A stretch of 64,000 bases of DNA from Multifurca ochricompacta (taxonomy: Eukaryota > Basidiomycota > Agaricomycetes > Russulales > Russulaceae): contig WTXG01000073.1 of NCBI GenBank assembly GCA_022496185.1, positions 62,001 to 126,000 on the forward strand. Reading direction: 5' to 3'. The notes below the pieces were generated by a model. That model worked only from the letters and a program-made list of their open reading frames with translations. It ran no database searches and was not told the DNA's origin. Positions 45,101-57,300 of the stretch are shown piece after piece. Position 1 is the stretch's first letter. Every line of letters starts with the position of its first letter. The translations under genes were made by a program, and so were the position numbers.

Positions 45101-47482
45101 ACTTGTCCTTACTTCCTCACTTGAATATGAGTCGGTGCCTCTTTTTTTACAACGTGGTGTCCGCCATAGCCTCACGGGATGTACTCATGACCCTTTGGAT
45201 TAAAGCTTGGCTGGCAGGTCATGATGTAGTTGAGCACGTAGTGGTGGCCGACTTGCATGTCACACGTCCCATGTCAACACAGAAGCGCACGATGATTTTC
45301 TGGTCGAGAATGCGACCATAGAGCGCCGATTTGTGATAGTCATGTGGGTGTCACGGTATGTAAATATATGAGGTCAATGACGATGTTGTATGGTCATCGC
45401 CAGAGCTAGGTGCGTGTCCCTTTGGCGATTATTACTGGAAGGAGCAGGTTTAGACTATCGGCGCTACAACGGAGCTTTTTCAACTCGACTGCGTTCCATG
45501 GTAGGGCCTCCGGTATGACAGACAGACAGAGCCTGACGGCTCCGTGCGACGCAATTATCTTGGTTGTTCTCCTGCCGGCGTATGCCGAGTGAGTCGTTGT
45601 CAAAACTCGAGTCTGGGTCTCGCAGACCGTAAAATGCGTCCACGTACGCAATACGTACTCGGAGTAGCAAAGGTCAAGTGGATGGCACCGTAGGGGCGAG
45701 AGTCGGTTCAGGTCTCGGTGCTCGACACCGGGACCGGGACCAGGACCCGGCTAGCCATCTCGTAAAAGATTGTGATTCGAGACCACACGTACAGGTAGGA
45801 AAATTCGCAGCTTCATCCGCAAGAGACCCAAAAAGAGAACAAAAACAATGTAAAAAAAAATAATTCGAACATGAACGGACTGGGCTGTACACGCCACTGC
45901 CGGTTGCCAGTTGCCGGTTGCACATTGTGGCTTAAGCGCTATTCAGCCTTCGGCCCCCCATTATTATTATTATTATTATTGTCATTATCATCGCAGTGGC
46001 CTTACAACACGCTCGAGAATGACTCGATAACACGTTTTAAAGCGATCCCAACAAGAGTGCCGCTCTGATCGCAACAGCGCCAGTAGGGTTTCAGCCACTG
46101 TTCTGTTCTGGGCGCTCGATCCAACCCAACCCAACCCAACCCCAACTCACCACCCCCTCTCTCTTTCGATCGTCTCGAGATCAAAAAAACTCCAACATGC
46201 ACTCACTCGCGCACATACGTCCTGGCGGCGAGTAGCAATTGAACTGGGTAGAACTCGAACCCCAATAATCCTGCTTATCAGATGGTAAGCCATACAAACC
46301 CAGTCCCAACCTGGAAATCGCAACCAGCCCAACCACCACCACCACCCCCCCCTAAAAAAAAAGAAACTTGTTGACACTGCTTTAATTGTTTGTTGTCAGT
46401 GGCCAGCGCGGTTGGCACATCATAAGACCCACAGGTATGCCATGTCTCAATAATTTCCGTGATTGACCGGGGGGGGATGGTTCCGCCTCCCCCCTCTATG
46501 TTCTTTCGGAAATGCCATGGCAGCAAAAGTGTGAACATGACATGACATGTCAGCGCCCGTTCAACAAAGCTTAAACTGTTGTCCTTTTTTTTTCTGTGTG
46601 TGACCGAAAGGGAAGTGGGGGAGTTGTTGACTTGGATCATCCATCTGTCAATTATGGAAGCTTCTTCTCGATGGTCAACATAGTCATTACTGCTCCTCCT
46701 CCCCTCACCCTTTTTTTTTTTTTCCCTTTTAATGATGGATGGAATTTGTTGCACCATCACATGCGAGCATTACCTTGCTCTCAGTCGTACACTCGTACAC
46801 CCTCATTTTCAAACTCAACGACTTCTTTTTACCAGCCCCTGAGGGGTTTTTCCCTCCTCTATCGATTAGTTACGAGTCCGCTGTAGAACCGGAGGCAATA
46901 AATGTTTTTTTTTTTTTTAAAAGGTACGAACCAACAACCGTCCACCGCCCAACTCCCGTGTCGTGGTGTGTGTGGGTGGGTTGTGGTGGATTGGTGGAAG
47001 GAAGTGAAAATACGAACGAACCGAGTTTTGAGGTTGATTGTCTTGATTGCTTGCTTGGTACGAGACGACGGGGGCACAGCAACAGTAAATCTGATTAAGA
47101 TGATTGATGATCAGAAACGCCTCCAGCCTGTCCATCCCAATGTTTTTTTTTATCGAAATTTTCATGAGCTTGGAAAAAACAATAAAATGGTCGACCAGGA
47201 AACCGTCACCCCCCTAACACTCCATTCTCTTCGCCTATTCCCCCCCCCCTCCATCTGCATCTTCATCCCCATACAGCTCATGATATCAGCGTACATCGCC
47301 ACCTAAACAAGAAAATGGAATTATCATGGAATTATTTTTATATTGTATATTCAAGAGATTAAGAGGGTCTGGATATCAGCGCCAATGAAAAAAAAAACCC
47401 CCACCGGGTCTAATATTATTAACAATTAACATCATCATATCATCATTATGATCAATTTATTTTTTTTGGTTTTGCATACAAA
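45101..47482. other. Intergenic region, no supported gene
   Basis: About 2.4 kb. Holds an ATT microsatellite at 45961-45980, a CCAACC run at about 46121-46141, and many T, C and G homopolymers from 46300 onward. A tRNA-like but unfoldable stretch lies at 46245-46310. Open frames here (for example 46278-46760 minus, 46902-47306 plus) are low-complexity and show no domain. Confidence 0.4.
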
Positions 47483-48581
47483 TCATTCATCAACCTCCGA
47501 ATCTGAATCCGCTTGCGCCAATCGTGCCAACAACAATCCGTCAAGTCCACCTAAAAAAAAGGGGAATGACAACGTTCGAGTTTGACAAACGATAAGTACA
47601 AAAATATACGCACGACCGGTTGGCGCGCGCCGCCCACGGTACGCCGCGAGAGGTGAGGATGTTGCTTGGTGGTGTGCAGGGGACGGTGAGGCGGGAGGGA
47701 ACCGGTCGATGAACCGAATGAGAAATCGGCGGGGTGGGAGGTAGGTGGGGTCGACAGGAGGCTGTTGTTAAACGTCAACGAGTAGGATTGTGCGAGTCCG
47801 CGAGGGTCAGACGCGTTGCCGCCGCCCGCACCCGTCATGGAGGCAGAAAAGGCGAGTTGGCGTTGGGGGGTTGTCTACATTAACACAAATATCGTGGGTG
47901 TGTGTGAATCAAAAAGGCGACGATGGAAATGTTTGAGGCGCACGTGTGGTGAGAGTCCACCTGATGTACCACGCCAGTTTGGCGTCGGCTGCTGCTGCTG
48001 CTGCTGCTGTTGCTTTGTGCGCGATGGTGGCGGTGGCGAAAAAGGCTTCGAGGGTGACGAAAGATGAGTATGCGTTGCGGGTGGAGAGCGGATGGCGATA
48101 GACGCTTGTAGGATGTTGACAAGAAGAAGACCAAAGATGAACAATTCTGGAGATATAAATAAAATTGACAAATGGTACCGCGCGCGCGACGCGCGCCACA
48201 CGCGATTCGTGATCGGTGTTAGTGAGTACAGCTGTCATAGAGAACGAAAACGGAAGGCGGAAACGGTACGGAAGGAGTGGAGAGGAAAAGGGGAAAAGGA
48301 GAAAATGTTTGGGGGGATGAAAGAGAAACGAACAAAGAAAAAAAGTGGGGCGCCGCACCTGCTATGGCGACGCCCTTCTCCCATGATGACTGGAAGGAGT
48401 CACGATAAAACTTCCATGCAGAGGCGTATGGTGTTGGAAGGGGAAGGAGTTGTGTCAGAGTGACAAGAGTGATGAGCGCAATTATGGAGTTTTTGAGACG
48501 GAACACAGCTTCGTGATACCGTGGCTTGAGAAAGTCAAAGAAAGAACCCTGTTTTCGTGCAGGTTTTGCGTTTGAAGACAT
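47483..48581 (-). CDS. Two-pass membrane protein, Pom34-like nucleoporin candidate
   Basis: Four exons by reading. The start is MSSNAKPARKQGSFFDFLKP (ATG 48581). The first hydrophobic segment is SIIALITLVTLTQLLPLP. After an intron of about 200 nt comes the second, ELFIFGLLLVNILQASIAI, joined in frame (GVAIA/E). A Ser/Pro-rich region with a polyglutamine run (CTG repeat on the plus strand near 47991) leads across an intron into SYSLTFNNSLLSTPP. The last exon gives GLDGLLLARLAQADSDSEVDE and a stop at 47483. Two close transmembrane helices plus a disordered tail ending in a LDGxLLARL-type motif recall the fungal pore membrane protein Pom34 (NPCC family). I am not certain of the family. It is co-oriented with the GLTP gene, 168 bases downstream of it. 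Confidence 0.5.
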
Positions 48582-48749
48582 GGAGAGTGTCCAGGTGGGG
48601 TGGTGGGTGGAAGATGCAAGAGGGGTGGTGGGGGTTGAGGGTCGTGTTGCTGGCTGTGGCTGTCTCATATACACGTGATCGCATCATGTTCAGAAACCAC
48701 ACCACCAATTGTCTGATAAATTATTCTACATCATATCTACAGAGTTCTA

Positions 48750-49792
48750 CTAGACATGACCATAATTACCATCTTTCAAGAACGCAGAAAGTCTAATGGC
48801 GAGAGCATCAAGTGCGGTGAGCCACTTGGCCAGTTCCGCGTCTAACTTCTCAACGGAACCGCCTTCAGCAATGCGTGTGAAGAATTCGCTGCGACGGGGC
48901 ACAGCATGTATGGCCACCTAGACATAAGAGTTATGTGAACCAAACAAGCGCCAAGGCCATATCGGCTTTTCACTTACAGACACAACGGAACGAATGATAA
49001 AGGAGTGGTGATGCCGGAGGACAACGTCATAAGCACGTTTGAAACACACGCGAAGTTCGGCGTTGCGATCCTCCTGTGCATTCTGAAGGGCACGGCATGT
49101 GAAGAGGAGGCCCCTAAAAAGGAGATCAGAGAGGGGGAGGGGGGGGGAAGAGAAGAGAAGAGAAGAGGGAGAGGAGAAGAGAGGAGAGGAAGGAGAGGAA
49201 AATAGATTAGGATTAGGGAGAGGGTAAAAATCAAATTGCATGGGAAAAAAAAGAGCTGTGCGAACCGGGTCAAGCGGACTAGGCATGCTGTGCCATGCTT
49301 CTCGCCTTCCTGCGCCTCGGCCTGTACGAGGTTCTCTAGGGTTTCCGACACAGATTCATGGGTATTATACCGAGCGCGGACGCCCTGAAGGTCGTCATGT
49401 TAGGAAAAGAAGGGTTATGAGGGAAGAAGACACACGGCAATATTATTCCGGAGATCGGTTTGGACGAACGCAAATACGGCACCGCCCAAAAGATCTAAAC
49501 CAAACCGGGGGGCGGAGGTGGGAGTGTGAATAAGAGTGTGTTGGCGTAGTGGAATTGTTGTTGTTGTTGTTGTTGTTATCGTTATTATTGTTGTGGTAAT
49601 GATGATGTACAGACTGTAGCTCACCAAACAAATTCATGAGACCATCCGCTGCCTCGAGAAAGGAGACTGTTTCAACGCCATCAGCGGTTATTGGTACGTT
49701 TGCAAATGACTATGATTGTGATTGATGCAGCGACAACAATTAAAAAAAAAGAGGTGACAACGAACCTTGACTGTCTCGAATTGAGGAGCCAT
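48750..49792 (-). CDS. Glycolipid transfer protein (GLTP/HET-C2 family)
   Basis: Small cytosolic all-helical protein that moves glycosphingolipids between membranes. Spliced product of about 200 residues, the usual length: MAPQFETVKSFANVPITADG, then FLEAADGLMNLFDLLGGAVF, TDLRNNIAGVRARYN, LENLVQAEAQEGEKHGT, ACLVRLTRGLLFTCRALQ, CFKRAYDVVLRHHHSFIIR, VAIHAVPRRSEFF, and ends FLKDGNYGHV. The D-x3-N of the lipid headgroup site (TDLRNN) and the His of the HHHSF segment are present. In human GLTP the motif MWLKRGL holds Trp96, which stacks on the sugar; here the same place reads VRLTRGL, Arg instead of Trp. Introns are 50-110 nt and phases fit. HET-C2 of Podospora is in this family and is the partner in incompatibility of the STAND proteins HET-D and HET-E; an NLR gene lies about 3.8 kb away. 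Confidence 0.92.
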
Positions 49793-50338
49793 GAGAGTTA
49801 AAGGGAAGAAGGCATATCCGTATAGTAAGGTCAAAGGAACAGCAAGTAGCAGCACGCCTTTGCAGCATTTCTTTGGGGGGGGAAGTGACGATAACCACGT
49901 GGGAGGAGGTTCAAATTGACCAGTTCACTTGCCAACTAAATCTCATCTAATCTGTTATAAAAAATTATGAAAGTCTTTTCTTTTTGAAAAGTGCGAGTGC
50001 GAAGTAAAAAGTTGTTGATTTGATTGATCCGAGAGGGGAGGGAAAATGTAATTCCTTCTCTTTCTTTCTTTCTTTCTTTCTATCTTTCCTTCCTTCCTTC
50101 TTTCCTTCTTTCTTTCCTTCATTCTTATTCTTAACTTTAATATTGATTTTATTTCTTTTGAAAAGTAGATACTTCCCCCTCCAGCCATTTTGTTGTTTTT
50201 TTTGTTGAATCAATTTCAACTGAAACCTTTATTTTATTTTATTTTCAATCTCCTTTGGTTAAAACCCGAAACCCGCTCATCCCAGGAGAATGTCAGCTTC
50301 CGAGTAATCATCCTTCACTTCTCCATTCTCCGTTTCTC
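49793..50338. promoter_or_regulatory. Divergent promoter of the GLTP gene and the CxxC-WHC gene
   Basis: No gene. Pyrimidine-rich CTTT/CCTT repeats at 50058-50122 are likely a promoter CT-box for the rightward gene. A CCACGTGG palindrome lies near 49895. Confidence 0.4.
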
Positions 50339-52831
50339 ATGTCAGATTTGTCCCCATTGAACTCGTTCAGTCAGTCTCCCTCTCCGACGGTGACAGACAC
50401 TTCCTCTCCACCTCCCATGTGCGTATCCAAATCGACCATAACTTCAATTTCTACTCTTTGACATCATTTTACAGGCGACCCGCTAAACGCAAAATCTCAC
50501 AAGAGCCGGACCTCGATGGCCCTCACCCTCACAATGATGTTCCCCCCTCAAAGGATTTTGAAGCCGGCCGTGTCACCTGTGAGGCTTGTGGCGAATCAGT
50601 CTCCTATCGGGATGAGCGTACCGGTGTTTTTACCACCAAACATTGGGACGCGCACAGACTTGGATGGTTCGTCCACTCTCCCTCCTCCCCCCCCTCCCCC
50701 TTCTCTCTCGACCCTTACCGCATCTCTCACCTCATCTATTTTCAGCTCAACGTCCTCATCCGCTTTTCCTGCCCCTGAGCCTGTCCGCTCACGTTCACAC
50801 TCACACCCACGACCTCCTAGCTTACCAACTGAACCCATTTCCGCCGGCCCACCATCCAAGCGTCGTCGCGCTAAGCGTTCTGAAGAGGAGCGTATCGAGT
50901 ACCTTCGTTCCGATCCTTATGTTGCCCAATTCGAGCCCTATCGTGTCCTTTGCGCGTCATGCGACAAGTGGATTCGTCTTCGCCCCAACTCCACTTACTG
51001 TTCTATCCCATGGGACGCCCATCGCAAGAGTTGTCTTGCACGAAAGGGGTGCGTTATCTTTCCTATAGCCTCACATCCTATTTGTCAGCATCCTTTCTCA
51101 ACGTTCCCCGCGGGTTCCTCGCTTCCGACTTGTAGCGCGAAGGATCCAGCGCCTTCGTTTGCCGCAACCGATCCAGACGCTCGTAATCGTAAGCACGATG
51201 GGGAACGAGTGCTCTGTAAGCTCTGCAATAGCTCGATTCTCGTCGGCCCCGATGACCAGGCTGCCCAAGCATGGTCCCAACACCAGTGCCGTCCCACGTC
51301 ACCCTCAGCTCTTCCTTCCGCATCTACAATCCCGAGGTACAGCTTCCTCCGCTTTATGATATTCTTTTTTTTTTTTTACCCGACTCTATGGCTTACGCGC
51401 ATATTGGCAACATTGTTCATCAGTGTTCCGCCACCATCACAACGTCAGCTCGCCTTGGTTTCCGCTCTCCCACCTCCTGCGCCACGGACAGCGAAGGAGA
51501 AGGAGAAGAGAAGGAGAAGGAGAAGGAGCGTCTGACAAGTCCACTTGGGTCTTCTTCCTCCCCTCAACCACCGCCCGCTCTACAACCTTCAGATGCGCCT
51601 TCGTCCGCAGCAGCAGCGGCTTCTGCCGCCGTCAGTGAGTCTCGCCGGCGGAATGCCGAACAGCGTGCGGCACACCTGCGCGCCGACCCTCTGCTGGCAC
51701 AGGTGGAGCCGCATCGGGTGTTCTGCGCGCTGTGTCGCAAGTGGGTACAGCTTCGCCAGGACAGCACTTTCTGCGCGTACCCTTGGCACCAGCACCGCAG
51801 TAAATGTGTCATTAGACAGTTAGTCATATCGTTTTTGTTTTTTTTCCCCTCCCCCCCCCACCCCAAATCCCCATCGGTGCTCAACGGTTCCCCTTCCTCC
51901 GCCACCCGCTCCCTTTGAAATTGTTCTCTTTGGTCATTTGTTGTTTTCAACAGTGAAAAAAAGACGAAGACCGCCCCTACGGAGAGCGTGACGCACAGCG
52001 GACGCGCTACCCCGACTTCAGCTGACGAGTTGACCGATAATGGTGAACTCGGTCCCGAGTTTGAGGAACTACTGGACTCGACAGAAGATGTCGGCGCGGT
52101 TCCTGATTCCCATGTGGCTGACAACCAGGCTCCTTTTTCTCCTCCACGGTACGCAGACTTGGACTCACCCGCGGACAGGTACGTCTTTTTGTTTCTTCTT
52201 CCTTTTTTCCCACACACACACCCCTCTCCTTTTCCCCATAACACATTTTCTTCTCGCCTGACTCGCCTTTTTTTATTTTTTTATTTATTTGTTTTACTCA
52301 TCATTTCCATGTTCCTTTCTTCTCTTCTCGCCGCGATGACCGGGAAACTTTCCCCTCTTCTCGTCACAATCATTATTATTATTATTTTCCTAAAACCGTT
52401 TGAATGACCAACTCACTGACCAACTCTTTTTTTTCTCTCCGCGAAATTTGACTTTTTTTTTTTTTTTTTCTTTATCCCCATACCCCACCATCGGTCACAC
52501 TGCCCCACAACTGTGCCGCCACCACCATACTCACTGACGGCTCGGCTATTTCATTTCATTTTCATTCTTCACTTTTATTTTTAAATTCCCGCTCTCCGTG
52601 GGTCACAGGTTAAGTTTCACACGCCACTCAATCGACTACCTCTTCCACACGACGTACACGCCCGCGGACGCGCTGACGATCGCGGCGCTGGTTGCGTACA
52701 TGAACGCTGCGCTCCCGCCGGACAAGCACGAAGAGTTTGACACCGCCGAGGTCACGCGTGCTGCCAAGACGTTGCACGACCGCGGACGTGTCGCGTTTGA
52801 AGGCGATACTCTCAAGCTCCTTTATTACTGA
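50339..52831 (+). CDS. Protein with four CxxC...W..H...C modules, uncharacterised fungal zinc-binding family
   Basis: I do not recognise a named family. Exon 1 starts MSDLSPLNSFSQSPSPTVTD (ATG 50339). Module 1 is VTCEACGESVSY...HWDAHRLGC. After an SP-rich, basic linker (PSKRRRAKRSEEERIEYLRS) module 2 is VLCASCDKWIRL...PWDAHRKSC. Module 3 is VLCKLCNSSILV...AWSQHQC. A long intron that likely ends at 51495 (phase 2, AG/CGAAGG) leads through a Glu/Lys run to module 4, VFCALCRKWVQL...PWHQHRSKC. An acidic segment (DELTDNGELGPEFEELLDST) and the final exon RLSFTRHSIDYLFHTTYTPA close the protein at 52831. The repeated Cys-Cys-His-Cys spacing suggests a zinc module used for protein or DNA contact. The conserved R-xx-xLRxDPxxAQxEPxRV preceding modules 2 and 4 indicates internal duplication. 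Exon borders are by eye. Confidence 0.75.
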
Positions 52832-54373
52832 TCACTTGAGGGCGAACCCAAGAGAAGAGGGCAAGAACAAAGAGAAACAATAATAAAAGTTAAAAAAGGA
52901 AATCTTTGTTTTTCTGTTTCTTTTCCTTTTTTCTGCCGTTGTGCGTCTCTCGTCTCTTTTTTTAAAAAATTCCTACTCTTACTCTCTCTATTCGCTTTTT
53001 TTTTTAACTTTTCGCCTCCCGCTCTCTCTTTCCCCCTTCTTTCTATTTCAATCCTTACCCTCCATTTCCCAACTTATCATTAAGAGATATTATATATATA
53101 TACAATTCTGCTTCCCGGTTCCCCCCCCCTTCCATCTGCCCATTCCAGCCACTTTCTTTTCCGTTTTTTTTTTCATCTTCTTACCCCCATTTCCTTTCTT
53201 TGCTCCCCCCTCCTTCCCTCTGAGCTGAACAGATGATATTGGACTGGAACTGGACTGGACTGGACTGGACTGGACTGGACTACCGGACTTACTTCTCAAT
53301 CAGGTTACAATAATAATAGTAATATCGTTAGTCGTCGTCAGTAGTATGGTAGCAGTAGTAAATGATCTTGTGTTAGTTCGTACGTATTATATATCCTCCC
53401 CCTCCCTCCTCTTCCCTTCCCCCTGCTCGTGTTGTTGTGTTGTTTTTTTGCTTATTGGTTCCATATGTCCCGTCCGTTGCTGAAATTATTACTTATTTTG
53501 CTCTTTTCCCTCCTTTTTTTTTGTCTTTTCTATTTTATTCTCCCTTATCTACTCTCTCTCTCTATCTTGTTTTCCTCTTTTTCTTGTTAGTTAGGGTGCA
53601 GCGCATGCACATATATTATATATATATATGTACTCTGCTTTGCTTTGCTTTTTTTTTTTATTGTCCCTTTTGTTCCCCCTTCCTTTTCCACCCACCTCAC
53701 CCAACCTCTGGACGCCAATACTGGTATTACTGTACATTACATCTAACAAGTCGAGAGTACCACCACCCAACGCTCGATTGCCTTTTTGTCTTAGCTTCTT
53801 AGCCTTTATCTTTTTTTTTTTTTTTGGGTTTCTAAGCATAGTTTGTGTTGTTTTAATTATTTATTATCCGGAGGTTAGTACAATGTCTTCTAAGTGAAAA
53901 TCAAAAACGAAAGCGAATGGGGATAACAAAAAAACAATCAACTATCGATTACATATGAAAGCGAGAAAGGCCGGGCGACGGGATGGGGGGGGTAAGTTAT
54001 AGGTGGGCGTACGTCCCCGTCTCAAGGAAGGAACCTATATGATATATATATATATACTTACTTCAGTACTACTATCTAAACCAACCAATGAAAAATGAAG
54101 TCAGTCTTGAGGTAAATTGACCGGGTTATAAATTCAAAGATACAGCGAAAGGAAATAGAGTATAGCATGTTTTGTGTTGTGCCCGTACGGGTGACGGTGA
54201 GAAAGAGAAAGAGAAAAAAAAAATACAGTTTTTAAGCATAGCGAGATGGCGAGAGCAAAAAATAAAATAAAACAACCCCAGTTAAAAAAGAGGGAAAGAG
54301 AGATTATAAAAAAAAAAGAAAGGGGGAGGGAAGATATAAGAAAGACCGACCGAGGAGGGGGAGGGAAACGAAT
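52832..54373. other. Intergenic region with microsatellite
   Basis: 3' flank of the CxxC-WHC gene and of the Zn2Cys6 gene (convergent). Pyrimidine-rich throughout. A GGACT pentamer is repeated about seven to eight times at 53246-53282, and TATATA runs lie near 53092, 53612 and 54041. No gene seen. Confidence 0.4.
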
Positions 54374-57300
54374 TCAAAGGGGGTGTCCACCGCCGCCGCC
54401 GCCGCCACCTTCAAGGATTCCCGAATGTTGCTGCATGAACGACATCCAAGTCTCGTTCAACCGGGAACCATTCGGCGCGAGCCCAAGCTGCGAAAGTTCC
54501 GTCGTCTGCTGTGAGAGCGCCGCAGCCCCATAATGCCCTCGCAGCTCAACGATATCTTCCACATGTGCTGGTCCAATGACGATGACAATGATGACAGTGG
54601 TGGTAATTGCGACAATTGTGGTGGTAGGGGCCCTCCAGGTCTGGAATGAAGATGTGACCGTGATTGTGAGTGCGGGTGCGGATGTAGGAGATGGTGGATG
54701 TGGATTAATGGTGCGTGGGTGTGAGCGTGGACATGGGCCGGTGCATATGGAGCTACCATATATTGTTGTGCGGAGGAACGACTTCGAGCGTGTATTGAGG
54801 TTGTTCTGGGGAGTACCCTCCGTACTGGTGATGTTGTGGTTGATGAGGTGTCGGTGGTGGAAGTTCGATGGATGTGACATAGTGCGGATCATAACCGACG
54901 TATTGTTCTTGTCCCGCGAGCCATTCGCCGATCATCGATTGGCCTGGCGGGAGGTGTACTTGTGCATGCGCCGCGTGCTCATCGTGTGTTGGCCCGGGCA
55001 CCATTGGCGCTTGTGGCGGTATTCCTGACGGCGATACGCCGCCTGAACGGAAGACCTTTGTACGGCCAGCGTAGACAGTGAATTCATCGTCTAGCTCTTC
55101 TTGCTTTACGCCCCACGCCGCACCGTCTGCACGTGGGTGAGGGGGGGCGTTGCGCGCCACCATCAAAGCCTTCTTTGCCTTGTCCCTCATACGATCAAGA
55201 ATATCCTTTTCGTTTTAATGTGAAGAAGGTTAAGAAAAATACTCAGGTGAAAACATCTTTGAATGGTGACACGTACGAAAGCTTTGGCCGCACGACGATT
55301 ATGTTTGGCGGCCTCCTTTATTAATGAACACCCCCTGTCAAGCTCCTTCATAGCGTCATTCGCAAGGGGTGAGAGCGGACCACGAGTCGCGATAAAGGCG
55401 AAAACGACCTAGGAAAACACAGTGAGACAATGCCATGAGCCTTGAGCGGTTTTGAAATGCCATACCGCTGCGGAGAACGTGAACGTCCATATGGTCCAAA
55501 AACGACATGTCATGACAGGCTGCAGTTGAAGCTGTGCCTCGACTCTTTGTAAAATCTTTTTGGAGGCTCGGACAGTCGCCAAAAATGACGGAGCATATTG
55601 ACCTTTTATGGGGTCTTCAGGGTCCTCGATGAGGGCTTGGACGAAGAAATTGCGATGAAGGGACAGGAGCACTCATAGTATCACTTAGCTCCAGTTGCCT
55701 TTGCATCAGGAAGGAGTCTTGACTTACTGACATCCGGAATATTCGAGAACATGAACACTGACATGGATGCAGAGAGAGGGAGAGACCGGGGATCGTCTCC
55801 GGATGCGCGTATCATTTCCAGTATTTGGGGAGGGGGATTGAAATCGCGGATCTTGCGATCCAATTCCCTGATGGTCGTATAGCGGGGGGATGTGGCAGTG
55901 AGAGTGCGTGCGACAATTTCCGCAGTGCACTCAAATGCGAAGCGAAATATGAACACGCCTACTAATTCTGGATTTAGGATAGGCGAGACAGGACATAGGG
56001 AATGACGTACCGGACGAGATGTTACCAGGTTCAAGCGTATTAGGGATGTCTTCGTCCCGCGGGAACTTGCAATCGATATAAGCACGATTAAAGGCAGGTG
56101 GTCGGCCATTAGAAAGCGCCTGTTAGGAAGTTACGGGTGTGTTACGGTGGGAGCGGAAGATTTTAAAAAATAATGTCAACGCACATGCCACGAGTCTGCA
56201 ATGAATAAGTCCCAAAAGACCATTCTGCGTCGTTGTACTATTTTCGGGTCCGTCTCCCAACGGGCAGGGTCACGATCTATGAGCACGGTGAGGGTTTCTA
56301 GAGTGCAGGTCCTAGTTATCAAGCTTACGTAGTCCAATCTGTGAGATAAAATGATGAACCATAACCTTTGGCATACTGGGGTCAAAATAACGCACCGACA
56401 GAGCAAGGTGAGCAGCCAAGGCAACGAGCGACCAAGTGGACTCCATGCTGGTTTTCCCACTGCTAATGTCACTCCCAAGCATTGCGTTGTAGATGCTCGT
56501 AATGTGGAGAGTTTGAACGGTCACCAGTGACGGCTTCTCAAACACAGGTTGCAGACAAAGAGCCGCCAGGGCAAGTTGGTTGTAATGCTCGCCTTCGGAT
56601 TCCGCGGCGGCGGTTGGCAAGTTAACGTCAAGGACGCTTCCTAGGGCAAAGATGCTGAATAAGAGCGCCAGGTCATGGGGTCCACTGTAGTCCTCTGAGG
56701 GGTACGCTAGCTGCTTTCCGTAAATTGCAGGGAGCATCTCATTGATAAGCTGATGGCGAGTAACGCTACGAAAGATCCAGGCGGCGTTTTCCAAGTAGGA
56801 CTCAGCCATCGATAAAGCCTGCTCCCATGCAGGCAGGCAGTTTCTGATAAGCAAAGTAGTTTCTTTAACAGGGCCCATTGGTGTGAATGGGAATGAGTAG
56901 GAGAAGCGTTGAAGCTGAGGAGGTAAAAGCGACCTCCCAGAGCTGTCACTTTCAGTTTTTTGACTTGGAGATCCTGTCGAATCCTCCTTATCTAACTGAA
57001 CCAAGAATTCAGTCAAATGCAATTAAGGGAAAAAAAAAAAGGGAATACAACAGTGCAACATACTAAGAGGAGGTCGGATCCACCAGTGGATCCAAAGAAG
57101 CGAGAGAGACCGTGATCGGAGACGGAGAGGGTGCCAAGTGACTTTAAAACTTCGCCGGCACCCTCGTCATCGCTCTCTTGCAGCTGCTCGTCAAGTCCTC
57201 CACTATCTGCGATGATGGAACTTTCGCCGAGTAATGGGTGAGGCTCAGTTGAGTGGCTCGCTTGAAGCACGGCAAGAGCGTCTTCCAATTGACGAATTCG

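Noticed and set aside
46121..46141. CCAACC repeats as telomere-like DNA
   Set aside because: Unit differs from TTAGGG and the tract is very short, inside an ordinary intergenic region.
46245..46310. tRNA-like stretch on the minus strand (GGGGTTCGAG, CTTACCATCTGATAAG)
   Set aside because: Some arm-like pairings exist, but the anticodon loop would have 8 bases and the T stem does not pair. It could be a decayed tRNA at most.
46278..47306. Open frames on both strands upstream of NLR 2
   Set aside because: Made of homopolymer and low-complexity sequence, with no recognisable motif or plausible splice continuation.
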